From assembly GCA_027028805.1 (NCBI GenBank), contig JALVHX010000016.1:1-6185 (forward strand): DNA of 6,185 nucleotides. The letters are read 5' to 3'. Each line of letters begins with the position of its first letter. Within the stretch, counting starts at the first letter, position 1. Shown here piece by piece: positions 1 through 5,035 of the stretch. The translations under genes were made by a program, and so were the position numbers. Origin of the DNA: Desulfurococcales archaeon (GTDB lineage Archaea > Thermoproteota > Thermoprotei_A > Sulfolobales > Desulfurococcaceae). The notes beneath the pieces are model-generated. The model made no database searches and was not told the DNA's origin. It worked only from the letters and a program-made list of their open reading frames with translations.

Positions 1-552
1 CCTCACCCAGCCGGCCTGGACGACCACGAGGTCTGCGCCGCTCAGGGCATAGTATGTGAAGAGCTCCGGGAACCTTATGTCGAAGCATATGGCGGCCCTG
101 AGCCTCCATCCGTTAACCAGGAGCTCGCGGGACGGGTGCTCGCCGGGGAGGAGATAGTTGCTCTCCCGGAACCCGTAGGCGTCGAAGAGATGGATCTTCC
201 TGTAGACAGGCTCCACGCCCCCGCTGCTCTTTACGAGAACACTTGTCCCATAGACCAGGGGCGGCTTACTGGTTTTCTCGGTGAGGTAGGCGAGTATGTC
301 GACGCCGAGCCTGCCCGCGAGATCCCCAAGCTTCGAGAGATACCAGCTATCCTCTATGGCCTCGGCGCGCTCATAGACCCTTCCCGGCTCGAGGCCGCCG
401 AGCACGTTGAGCATCGAGTACTCGGGGAGCACGACCAGGTCGGCTCCCGCATAGCTTCTCATCAGAATGGTTCTCGTCAGCTCATAGTTCTCCCCCACGT
501 CGACGCCGTAGGGGGCCTGGACGAGGCCTATGGAGATATCGCTCGGAGCCAT
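1..552 (-). CDS. Nitrilase-superfamily carbon-nitrogen hydrolase (3' part missing)
   Basis: Translating the minus strand from the ATG at 552 gives 184 open codons that leave the window, so the C-terminal third (family members are usually about 260-280 residues) is not seen. The catalytic triad of the carbon-nitrogen hydrolase family is visible: Glu44 in VVLPEYS, Lys119 in YRKIHLFD and Cys156 in ICFDIRFPEL. Such enzymes are cytosolic and hydrolyse amides or nitriles through a thioester on the Cys. The KIHLFD and CFDIRFPE forms are closest to the amidase branches (Nit1/Nit2, omega-amidase-like) rather than true nitrilases, but the substrate cannot be read from this. The gene is third in an operon behind hypB and hypA, 8 bases after hypA, with its Shine-Dalgarno covering the hypA stop, so translation is probably coupled. 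The family call is firm; the role is open. Confidence 0.9.
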   Translation of the reverse strand, partial: MAPSDISIGLVQAPYGVDVGENYELTRTILMRSYAGADLVVLPEYSMLNVLGGLEPGRVYERAEAIEDSWYLSKLGDLAGRLGVDILAYLTEKTSKPPLVYGTSVLVKSSGGVEPVYRKIHLFDAYGFRESNYLLPGEHPSRELLVNGWRLRAAICFDIRFPELFTYYALSGADLVVVQAGWVR

Positions 553-558
553 CCCCGG

Positions 559-566
559 GATCACCC
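559..566 (-). promoter_or_regulatory. Ribosome binding site of the nitrilase gene, overlapping the hypA stop
   Basis: Read on the minus strand the sequence is GGGTGATC, a close match to the GGAGGTGATC complement of an archaeal 16S rRNA 3' end. It ends 6 bases before the ATG at 552. The TGA inside it is the stop codon of hypA (563-561), so a ribosome finishing hypA sits on the next start site. This supports the ATG at 552 as the true start and suggests translational coupling. Confidence 0.7.
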
Positions 567-959
567 CTCTAGATCCACCTCTATCCTAACACCCCTGCCC
601 GAGACAACCACGTAGTCCCTGCTCCCGCACCGGGGGCAGGCCATGTAGGCGTGGACGGCCTCTGGGACGAAGTGTATGGCCTCCCTCGCCTCCTCGGGGA
701 GATCTGTGTCGGAGAGCCTCCACTCGTAGCCGCACCGGTTGCACCGGAAAACAGCCTCCTCCTCGACTATCTCGATCCTGTCTATCGCTACCCCGGCCTC
801 CCGGCGGAGATTATCGAGGGCGAATCCGAGTATCTCGTGGTCGATCGCCTGGAGCTCGCCCAGGTAAACCCGTAGGAGAGAGATCCGCTGTAGCCCGTTT
901 CTCGAGGCATACTCCTCCGCCGCCCTTATAATGCTCTCCGCGAGCGCCCACTCGTGCAT
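561..959 (-). CDS. hypA: HypA, nickel metallochaperone for [NiFe] hydrogenase maturation
   Basis: HypA binds nickel and hands it to the hydrogenase large subunit, working with the HypB-type NTPase. The 132-residue product starts MHEW; the first residues with His2 and Glu3 form the known nickel site of the family. A zinc site is formed by two CxxC pairs, Cys73/Cys76 (FRCNRC) and Cys108/Cys111 (ACPRC). They are separated by 31 residues, much longer than in enterobacterial HypA and, from memory, like the thermococcal proteins that pair with an Mrp-type ATPase. The ATG at 959 is fixed by the MHE motif and by a GGAGGT Shine-Dalgarno lying on the stop of the upstream gene. It sits between the hypB-like ATPase gene (6 bases upstream) and the nitrilase gene (8 bases downstream). 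It is cytosolic. No damage is seen. Confidence 0.95.
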   Translation of the reverse strand: MHEWALAESIIRAAEEYASRNGLQRISLLRVYLGELQAIDHEILGFALDNLRREAGVAIDRIEIVEEEAVFRCNRCGYEWRLSDTDLPEEAREAIHFVPEAVHAYMACPRCGSRDYVVVSGRGVRIEVDLEG

Positions 960-965
960 CCCCGG

Positions 966-1730
966 CTACCTCCACCAACCCAGGGTATCCAGTCCCCTGT
1001 CCACGAGCCTCCTGAGCACGCGGTAGGGCTTCGTGGAGCGGAGCCCCGCGGGGCTCCCCAGTGCCTGCTCGAGCCCCGGGTCATAGGGCAGGGGCCCTAT
1101 ATACTCGATCCCCCTGTCCTCGGCCAGGGGTCTCAGGGAGGGCTTGTCGCTCATGTTCTCCGCCACGGCCGCCACCCTTATGCCCTGGGAGCCAAGGTAC
1201 TCGATGAGCCGGATAAGCGACTCAACCGCGAGCCTGGAGGGAGTGGAGACCGCTATCACCCTGGTATCGGGTCTCAGCCAGTGTAGATCCATGTGCTCGT
1301 CGCCTATGCCCGGCGGTGTGTCGACGACCAACGCGTCTATGCCGCCCCACCTGGTGACGGCTAGGAGCTCTACGAGCGCGCTGCTCGCCTCGTATCCGCG
1401 GAGACCCAGTGGCCGGCCCCCGGTGTAGAACGCTATGCTCATAAACAAGACGCCGCCGGCCTCGACGGGTAGAACACCCTTATCCTCACCGATAGCCTCC
1501 AGCACCGGCTCCACGCCCAGCACCGTGTGGAGCCCCGGGTTGGTGAAGTCCGCGTCAAACAACCCCACCCGGACACCCTTCTCGGCGAGAACAAGGGCTA
1601 GGAGGGCCGAGAAAACAGTCTTGCCCACGCCGCCCTTACTGCTCTCTACGAAGAAAACCCTCCCAACACCCCGTAGCCGTTCCCTGGCCATGGCCCACCT
1701 CGGATCAATAACCGTCAAGGCCCAGGACAC
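966..1730 (-). CDS. hypB: Mrp/MinD-type ATPase, archaeal HypB (HypB-AT) for nickel insertion
   Basis: The 254-residue P-loop ATPase has the deviant Walker A motif of the MinD/Mrp family, SSKGGVGKT (residues 30-38, signature Lys32 and Lys37). It also has the switch I segment DADFTNPG (59-66), the Walker B/switch II segment VVDTPPGIGDEH (135-146) and the ENMS adenine-side motif (191-194). It lacks the C-terminal CPxC iron-sulfur site of Mrp/ApbC scaffold proteins and the CxxCGC and GTPase motifs of classical HypB. With hypA directly downstream, this matches the atypical Mrp-like HypB characterised in Thermococcus, which binds HypA in an ATP-dependent way to load nickel. The start is GTG at 1730; the following VIDPR segment resembles the thermococcal N-terminus, which argues against the internal ATG at residue 14. 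If not HypB, it would be another Mrp-family ATPase, but the neighbour makes that less likely. Confidence 0.85.
   Translation of the reverse strand: MSWALTVIDPRWAMARERLRGVGRVFFVESSKGGVGKTVFSALLALVLAEKGVRVGLFDADFTNPGLHTVLGVEPVLEAIGEDKGVLPVEAGGVLFMSIAFYTGGRPLGLRGYEASSALVELLAVTRWGGIDALVVDTPPGIGDEHMDLHWLRPDTRVIAVSTPSRLAVESLIRLIEYLGSQGIRVAAVAENMSDKPSLRPLAEDRGIEYIGPLPYDPGLEQALGSPAGLRSTKPYRVLRRLVDRGLDTLGWWR
968..973 (-). promoter_or_regulatory. Ribosome binding site of hypA, inside the end of hypB
   Basis: A perfect GGAGGT on the minus strand, 8 bases before the hypA ATG. It is part of the last codons of the upstream ATPase gene (TGG-TGG-AGG-TAG), so the Trp-Trp-Arg C-terminus of that protein may be shaped by the need for this site. 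It indicates coupled translation of the two genes. Confidence 0.75.
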
Positions 1731-1861
1731 CCATCTACCGGCTCATGGCTCCACGGGGCCCCTTTATGGAGGGAGGCCGCCGCGGGAGAAGCATGGCTTA
1801 TCCACACCATATACGTGGATCCACTGCGGGCTCTATTATAGTGACCGGGGCCTCCTGCCGC
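1731..1861 (-). promoter_or_regulatory. Upstream region of the hypBA-nitrilase operon with several weak TATA-like boxes
   Basis: This spacer lies between the small gene ending at 1862 and the GTG of hypB. On the minus strand it holds AT-rich candidates TATAATAG (1833-1840), GTATATGG (1808-1815) and ATAAAGG (1761-1767) in an otherwise GC-rich stretch. The last would put transcription about 10 bases before the GTG; the earlier ones would give longer leaders. A 10-base palindrome GTGGATCCAC (1815-1824) overlaps the middle candidate and could be an operator. Which box is used cannot be decided from sequence alone. Read-through from the small upstream gene on the same strand is also possible. Confidence 0.35.
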
Positions 1862-2089
1862 CTAGTAGGCCAGCCTGTCGATGTATCTCCTCGCTATCTC
1901 CGCCGCCGCGCGCCGGCTCCTCGTATATATTATCACCGTGTCCCCCTGCTCCTCGACCTCCACGTCTCCGCGGAGACGGAGACGGGATGGGTCTATGCCG
2001 CGGACTATGACGACGTAGCGTCCATCCGGGGTCTTCCTGGACAATATGTCTCTGACCAGCTTCTCCATGCCGCGGCGGCGTCTCGCCAT
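1862..2089 (-). CDS. Small charged protein of unknown function (75 aa)
   Basis: I do not recognise this family. The 75-residue product begins with a basic patch (MARRRRGMEKLVRD), followed by a pattern that reads as alternating beta strands (RYVVIVRGI, about 24-32; GDVEVEEQGDTVIIYTRS, about 41-58) and a final amphipathic helix (RRAAAEIARRYIDRL, about 59-73). That alpha-beta-beta-beta-alpha pattern and the many Arg residues would suit a small nucleic-acid-binding or ribosome-associated protein, but this is only inference. Codon use (AGG, ATA) resembles the neighbours and there is a TATA-like box 60-70 bases upstream, so I take it as real. The start could be ATG 2089 or ATG 2068 (Met8); neither has a clean Shine-Dalgarno. 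It is on the same strand as the hyp operon, 131 bases upstream. Confidence 0.6.
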   Translation of the reverse strand: MARRRRGMEKLVRDILSRKTPDGRYVVIVRGIDPSRLRLRGDVEVEEQGDTVIIYTRSRRAAAEIARRYIDRLAY

Positions 2090-2090
2090 G

Positions 2091-2106
2091 CCGGGGAGCC
2101 CCCCGG
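2091..2106 (-). promoter_or_regulatory. Hairpin directly before the start of the 75-aa gene
   Basis: CCGGGG and CCCCGG form a perfect 6-base-pair GC stem with a 4-base loop, ending one base before the ATG at 2089. It occupies the place where a ribosome binding site would be, so it could limit initiation at 2089 or favour the internal ATG at 2068. The structure is plain in the sequence; the role is inferred. GC-rich DNA makes such stems by chance fairly often. Confidence 0.4.
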
Positions 2107-2150
2107 GTTCTCAGCGTCCCCCCTCTGCCGCCTGGGGGCTCTGTGTGAAC

Positions 2151-2158
2151 TATATTAG
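2151..2158 (-). promoter_or_regulatory. TATA-like box for the 75-aa gene
   Basis: On the minus strand this reads CTAATATA. A start about 25 bases downstream would fall near 2126-2130, giving a leader of roughly 40 bases to the ATG at 2089. It is AT-rich within a GC-rich spacer and sits 9 bases from the TATA-like box of the divergent gene. Confidence 0.45.
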
Positions 2159-2167
2159 CCTCCAGGC

Positions 2168-2174
2168 TATATAT
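2168..2174 (+). promoter_or_regulatory. TATA box for the acetyltransferase gene
   Basis: TATATAT stands alone in GC-rich DNA. Transcription would start about 25 bases downstream, near 2195-2200, just ahead of a strong purine-rich ribosome binding region (GGGGGGAGGCGAGG, 2210-2223) and the TTG start at 2228. The spacing of box, leader and start is normal for an archaeal promoter. Confidence 0.55.
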
Positions 2175-2227
2175 CCCGCGTTGTAGGAGTATGTGTCACG
2201 GCTTCTCCCGGGGGGAGGCGAGGCGTC

Positions 2228-2584
2228 TTGTCGGGCGAGGAGCTTGTTATAAGGCATACGAGCGCCGTGATCTATGCCCGGCTGGGCGATGGGAGCAAGG
2301 CCTATATAAAATACCGTGTACAGGACGGGGTCATGGAGCTAATCTCAACGTATACCCCGCCCCAGCACAGGGGCAAGGGGATAGCGAGGAGGCTCATGGA
2401 GTATGCTGTGAGGATGGCTGAGGAGAACGGGTGGTTGATCAAGCCTATATGTAGCTACGCCATATACTATTTCATGAAGCACCCGGAGAAGAGGCATCTC
2501 CTGGTCCCGGAGCTCAGGGACGCGGATCTCGAGGAGCTCTTCAAGAAGGCGCTCGAGGAGGAGAGGAGGGAGGGGAAGGGCTGA
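2228..2584 (+). CDS. Small GNAT-family N-acetyltransferase (COG2388-like)
   Basis: The 118-residue protein has the core of a minimal GNAT fold: a strand pair (IYARLGDGSKAYIKYRVQDG, about 15-34), then the strand MELISTYTPP (36-45), and the acetyl-CoA pyrophosphate loop Q46-H-R-G-K-G-I-A (46-53) leading into a helix. The segment PICSYAIYYFMKHPE (73-87), with Cys75, corresponds to the conserved Cys-containing helix of the small YjdJ/NATD1-type group (Acetyltransf_CG). Members are cytosolic and presumed to transfer acetyl from acetyl-CoA to an amine; the acceptor is unknown. A charged C-terminal helix (about 96-118) extends beyond the usual 90-100 residues. The start is TTG at 2228, chosen because no ATG or GTG lies in frame upstream of the conserved region and a purine-rich ribosome binding site precedes it. 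It is transcribed alone, divergent from the 75-aa gene. Confidence 0.8.
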   Translation: MSGEELVIRHTSAVIYARLGDGSKAYIKYRVQDGVMELISTYTPPQHRGKGIARRLMEYAVRMAEENGWLIKPICSYAIYYFMKHPEKRHLLVPELRDADLEELFKKALEEERREGKG

Positions 2585-2594
2585 GCCCATAGCC

Positions 2595-2636
2595 CTCTGC
2601 GGCAGAGAATGTTCTCCTCGAGAGAACCTCTCTTTA
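2595..2636 (+). terminator. Hairpins and pyrimidine tract after the acetyltransferase gene
   Basis: Two stems follow the stop codon: CTCTG(CGG)CAGAG at 2595-2607, and GTTCTC(CTCGA)GAGAAC at 2611-2627. The second is followed by a pyrimidine tract CCTCTCTTT (2628-2636). GAGAA at 2605-2609 can also pair with TTCTC at 2612-2616, so the stems are mutually exclusive in part. The element fits a plus-strand terminator in the 49-base gap between convergent genes, and its tail reaches the stop codon of the minus-strand gene. Archaeal termination depends mainly on the T-rich tract, so the hairpins may be secondary. Confidence 0.45.
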
Positions 2637-3665
2637 TACTCCTAGGTAAAGGTAGAGGTAGAGCGCCGCGGCGCCTATAAGCGCCTGCCAGGAGAGGATC
2701 GTGTACACCACGTGTTTCTCCGTAGCCCTCCCAATCGTTTTCTCGAGGAACATTATGGCTAGGTGCGTGACGCTGTAGGCTTTATCGTAGGGGGGCCTGA
2801 GGCTCCCGTCATCCATGACTCTCCCGAAGTTCTCCTTGTAGACGCCGTGGAGGAGGCCGCGTATGAAGAGGAGGAGCTCTATGAAGTAGAGCGTGAACAG
2901 GGTTGCCCCATACTTCTCGAAGTTCCCGGCTATGAGGAGGCTGGCGTAGTAGGCTCCGAAGCCGTAGGTGAAGCTGTTTCCGGGGAACACGCGGGCCGGG
3001 TACCAGTTGTATATGAGGAAGCCTAGGAGCGCGGCAAGCATTATCACGGAGGCGTAGAAGATATGTGTTATCCCCTTATAGAACGTGTAGATCGCCGTGA
3101 ACACCATGAGCTCCGCCGCCAGCCCCGCCTCGAGCCCGTTGTAGCCGGCCAGCATGTTGTATGCGTTAGCCGCCCCCACCACCGCGGCTGGTATGAGGAG
3201 CAACGGGTATAGGAGCCCGAGGTTCACGGCCCCTATGAATGGGAGCGATATGCTCGACACGCCGGCCTTGACCACCACCAGGGGGAGGCTGAGGGGGGCG
3301 GCGAACACTATTCTCTGCCAAACCCTGAGCCCCTTCTTCCACCCCAGGAGATCATCCATGAAGCCGAGGAAGCTCGACATGAATAGGAGGAGGCTGAGAG
3401 CCAACAATATATCCAGGTGGAAGGCGACGGCGTCCACGTAGCGGTAGAGGGCTATGAGTATCATTAGGCCGAAGCTGGCCGCCACCGCAACCCATACGCC
3501 CCCAGCCTCCGCGACACTGGGGTGATCAGGCTTGTTCATATCCCTCCCGACAAGCCCGTTCCTCTCCGCTACACCTATCCACCACGACACGGTATAGTAT
3601 ACTATGATGAACGATGCGAGGCCCGACACAGCCACATACGCCGGGTTAACTCCGCAACACTCCAA
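2634..3665 (-). CDS. aglH: UDP-GlcNAc:dolichyl-phosphate GlcNAc-1-phosphotransferase (AglH/Alg7 type)
   Basis: This 343-residue polytopic membrane protein belongs to the MraY/WecA/Alg7 family (glycosyl transferase family 4, PF00953). It should transfer a sugar-1-phosphate, probably GlcNAc-1-P, to dolichyl phosphate on the cytosolic face, the first step of lipid-linked oligosaccharide assembly for N-glycosylation. Family landmarks in order are RDMNKPDHP (41-49, eukaryal form DLNK), GFMDDLLGWKKG (101-112, Asp104/Asp105), NAYNMLAGYNGLEAG (167-181, very like the eukaryal NAINILAGINGLEAG) and FPGNSFTYG (227-235). Around ten hydrophobic segments are visible, the first at about 10-30. In FPGNSF an Asn (230) replaces the Asp of the usual GD motif. 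The start may be TTG 3665 or GTG 3635 (residue 11, preceded by GGAG). It converges on the acetyltransferase gene and diverges from xpf. Confidence 0.88.
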   Translation of the reverse strand: MECCGVNPAYVAVSGLASFIIVYYTVSWWIGVAERNGLVGRDMNKPDHPSVAEAGGVWVAVAASFGLMILIALYRYVDAVAFHLDILLALSLLLFMSSFLGFMDDLLGWKKGLRVWQRIVFAAPLSLPLVVVKAGVSSISLPFIGAVNLGLLYPLLLIPAAVVGAANAYNMLAGYNGLEAGLAAELMVFTAIYTFYKGITHIFYASVIMLAALLGFLIYNWYPARVFPGNSFTYGFGAYYASLLIAGNFEKYGATLFTLYFIELLLFIRGLLHGVYKENFGRVMDDGSLRPPYDKAYSVTHLAIMFLEKTIGRATEKHVVYTILSWQALIGAAALYLYLYLGV

Positions 3666-3831
3666 GAGACAGCCCCCCCGGGGGAGGAATGGGGAGAAGA
3701 CGCGGCCACGCGCGCCCCACAGGGGCGGCGAGACGCGTCGTGTCTGGGAAAAATAGGGGCGGAGCCACGTTATAAAAACATATCCTGGCTAAATAGGGAG
3801 GCTTGAGCGTCTGGGAGAGAGGGATTGGGCG
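3666..3831. promoter_or_regulatory. Divergent promoter region between aglH and xpf
   Basis: The box TTATAAAAA (3770-3778) serves xpf well on the plus strand, with a start near 3798-3803 and a leader of about 30 bases containing GGGAGAGAGG (3813-3822). Its core TTATAA is self-complementary, and the minus strand reads TTTTTATAA, so it could also drive aglH with a leader of about 80 bases. A second minus-strand candidate is CTATTTTT (3748-3755). In the aglH leader, CGCCCC(ACA)GGGGCG (3713-3727) forms a 6-base-pair hairpin, and a run of seven C then five G (3673-3684) lies just before the TTG start. Confidence 0.5.
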
Positions 3832-4548
3832 GTGGTCAAGAGCCATATCCTCCTCGTCCCCGTAGACGTGATAATTGATTCGAGGGAGGACTCGAAGAAC
3901 CCTGAGTTCAGGAGGGAGCTCGAGGAGAAGGGGCTACGTGTAGCGGTCTCGAAGCTCGAGGCAGGCGACTTCTATCTCCCGGCCCCGCCTGATAAGAGGC
4001 CTCTGCTCATAGAGAGGAAAACCGTCATGGATCTCGCGGCGAGCATCAGGGATAACAGGCTATGGGAGCAGGTCAGGCTTCTCCGGGAGGCGGCGGAGCG
4101 GGACGGGGCCGACGTATTGATCATAGTCGAGGGCTGGCTGGGTGTTCTCGAGAAGTATAGGGGGTGGAGGATACAGAGTGTTCTACGCGCCATAGACACG
4201 GTTATACTCGAGTACAGGGTCCCGGTGCTCAACACGCCCAGCAAGAAGGCCACCGCGGCATGGCTCGCCGCCAAGGCGAAGAGCCTCGGAGCGGTGGGGG
4301 AGAAGAGGGTTTTCAGGATGAGGGTGGAGAAGAAGCCGATGAGCATATATGACAGGATACTATATGTGGCGGAGGGCCTCGCAGGCCCCGTCCTGGCCAG
4401 GAGGCTTCTCAAACGCTATGGAACACTCAGGAGGCTCGCCAACGCCACTGTAAGGGAGCTAATGGAGATCGAGGGTATAGGGGAGAAGAGGGCCATGGAG
4501 ATATACAGGATACTTAACACGCGGTGGAGGGTCGGGGAAGAAGACTAG
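3832..4548 (+). CDS. xpf: XPF/Mus81-family structure-specific endonuclease (short crenarchaeal form)
   Basis: The 238-residue protein cuts branched DNA such as 3' flaps near duplex junctions, as a dimer, in repair and fork processing. The nuclease domain (about 11-145) shows VIIDSRED (13-20), GDFYLP (45-50) and the hallmark ERKTVMD (61-67) whose acidic residues bind the metal. The C-terminal tandem helix-hairpin-helix domain (about 170-228) includes GLAGPVLARRLLKRYG (182-197) and IEGIGEKRAMEIY (213-225). There is no helicase domain, as usual in Crenarchaeota, where Euryarchaeota have the large Hef protein. The protein stops about 10 residues after the last hairpin (RWRVGEED), with no visible PCNA-binding box, which is odd. 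The GTG at 3832 was chosen for its purine-rich upstream site and good promoter spacing; GTG 3868 (codon 13) would start right at the nuclease core and lacks such a site. Confidence 0.93.
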   Translation: MVKSHILLVPVDVIIDSREDSKNPEFRRELEEKGLRVAVSKLEAGDFYLPAPPDKRPLLIERKTVMDLAASIRDNRLWEQVRLLREAAERDGADVLIIVEGWLGVLEKYRGWRIQSVLRAIDTVILEYRVPVLNTPSKKATAAWLAAKAKSLGAVGEKRVFRMRVEKKPMSIYDRILYVAEGLAGPVLARRLLKRYGTLRRLANATVRELMEIEGIGEKRAMEIYRILNTRWRVGEED

Positions 4549-4565
4549 CGTAAAGAACCCCGGTT

Positions 4566-4577
4566 GCCCCACGGGGC
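4566..4577. terminator. Small hairpin between convergent xpf and the 121-aa gene
   Basis: GCCCC-AC-GGGGC lies in the 31-base gap between the two stop codons. The 2-base loop is tight, so a 4-base-pair stem with a 4-base loop is more realistic. No T-rich tract follows on the plus strand. It may act as a boundary between the convergent transcripts, but support is weak. Confidence 0.25.
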
Positions 4578-4579
4578 CG

Positions 4580-4945
4580 CTAGTCACCCACATAGTCCTT
4601 GAAGCTAACCTCTTTCCCGTGCTTCACAAACCTTATCCTTAGATCAGGCTTCACCGGCATACCCAGCCGGTGCAGGAGCACGAGCGCGGTGTAGCCATCT
4701 ATCTCGCCCAGCAGGCCCTTCTTAACCGCCTCCGCCAGGGCCCGGACAGCGGCGCGGTAGCGGGCCGGGTACAGGATCTTTGCTTTACGGAACAGCTCCC
4801 TCGCCTTCTCATCGCTCAGCCTGCTCCACACGATCTCCTCGGGGTTCTCGGCTACGTCCCGCTTCTCCTCCCCCTGCTTCCCCAGCCTCCTCATCCACTT
4901 CCTCATCAGCTTCCTCCTAAGCTCCTCCGGAAGCTCCTCAGCCAT
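4580..4945 (-). CDS. Small basic protein, PDCD5-like architecture (121 aa)
   Basis: I do not recognise it with certainty. The N-terminus (about 1-35) is a highly charged helix full of Arg and Lys (ELRRKLMRKWMRRLGKQ). A linker is followed by a three-helix-like core: LSDEKARELFRKAKILYP (43-60), YRAAVRALAEAVKKGLLGEID (63-83) and YTALVLLHRLG (85-95). A basic tail DLRIRFVKHGKEVSFKDYVG ends the chain. This order - basic helix, L-T/S-x-E-A-R-x-x-L segment, helix ending KxG, short helix, basic RIR tail - parallels archaeal PDCD5 DNA-binding proteins (COG2118), although identity looks low. A DNA- or RNA-binding role is therefore inference. The start at 4945 is well supported by a GGAGGTGGT ribosome binding site. 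It is convergent with xpf and appears to be a single-gene unit. Confidence 0.75.
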   Translation of the reverse strand: MAEELPEELRRKLMRKWMRRLGKQGEEKRDVAENPEEIVWSRLSDEKARELFRKAKILYPARYRAAVRALAEAVKKGLLGEIDGYTALVLLHRLGMPVKPDLRIRFVKHGKEVSFKDYVGD

Positions 4946-4950
4946 ACACG

Positions 4951-4959
4951 ACCACCTCC
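4951..4959 (-). promoter_or_regulatory. Ribosome binding site of the 121-aa gene
   Basis: The minus strand reads GGAGGTGGT, an almost perfect Shine-Dalgarno, ending 5 bases before the ATG at 4945. It rules out the out-of-frame ATG at 4964 as a start. A TATA-like GGATAAAC (5007-5014, minus strand) lies about 65 bases before the start codon and would give a leader of roughly 40 bases. Confidence 0.7.
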
Positions 4960-5007
4960 CACATGGGGCGCCGGCTAGGCGCCTATACGGGAGAGACCCC
5001 CCGCCTG

Positions 5008-5019
5008 TTTATCCCTGCC
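5008..5019 (+). repeat. Direct repeat TTTATCCCTGCC, copy 1
   Basis: An exact 12-base match to 5145-5156 in the same spacer, 137 bases apart. The TTTAT part is TATA-like and would place a plus-strand start near 5036, where the structured element begins. The reverse reading, GGCAGGGATAAA, is the candidate promoter of the minus-strand 121-aa gene. Confidence 0.55.
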
Positions 5020-5035
5020 GCCTATGCGTGGAGGG

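Noticed and set aside
136..615. Plus-strand open frame of 159 codons
   Set aside because: It lies antisense to the nitrilase and hypA genes, whose catalytic motifs are clear. Its product has no recognisable motif; long antisense frames are expected in GC-rich coding DNA.
1435..2010. Plus-strand open frame of 191 codons
   Set aside because: It is antisense to hypB and the 75-aa gene, rich in Pro, Ser, Thr and Arg, and lacks a ribosome binding site or motif. It is a shadow frame.
1745..2158. Plus-strand frame of 137 codons opposite the 75-aa gene
   Set aside because: It competes with the 75-aa gene, but the latter has a regular strand-helix pattern and neighbour-like codon use, whereas this frame is irregular and crosses the divergent promoter region.
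3603..3615. ATGATGA, resembling the C box of a C/D guide RNA
   Set aside because: It lies inside the aglH coding region opposite strand and no CTGA D box or internal D'/C' pair follows at a suitable distance.
3673..3684. Run of seven C and five G as a possible terminator or protein site
   Set aside because: It is simple GC-rich sequence without a T tract. It is noted within the aglH leader but has no support as a separate feature.
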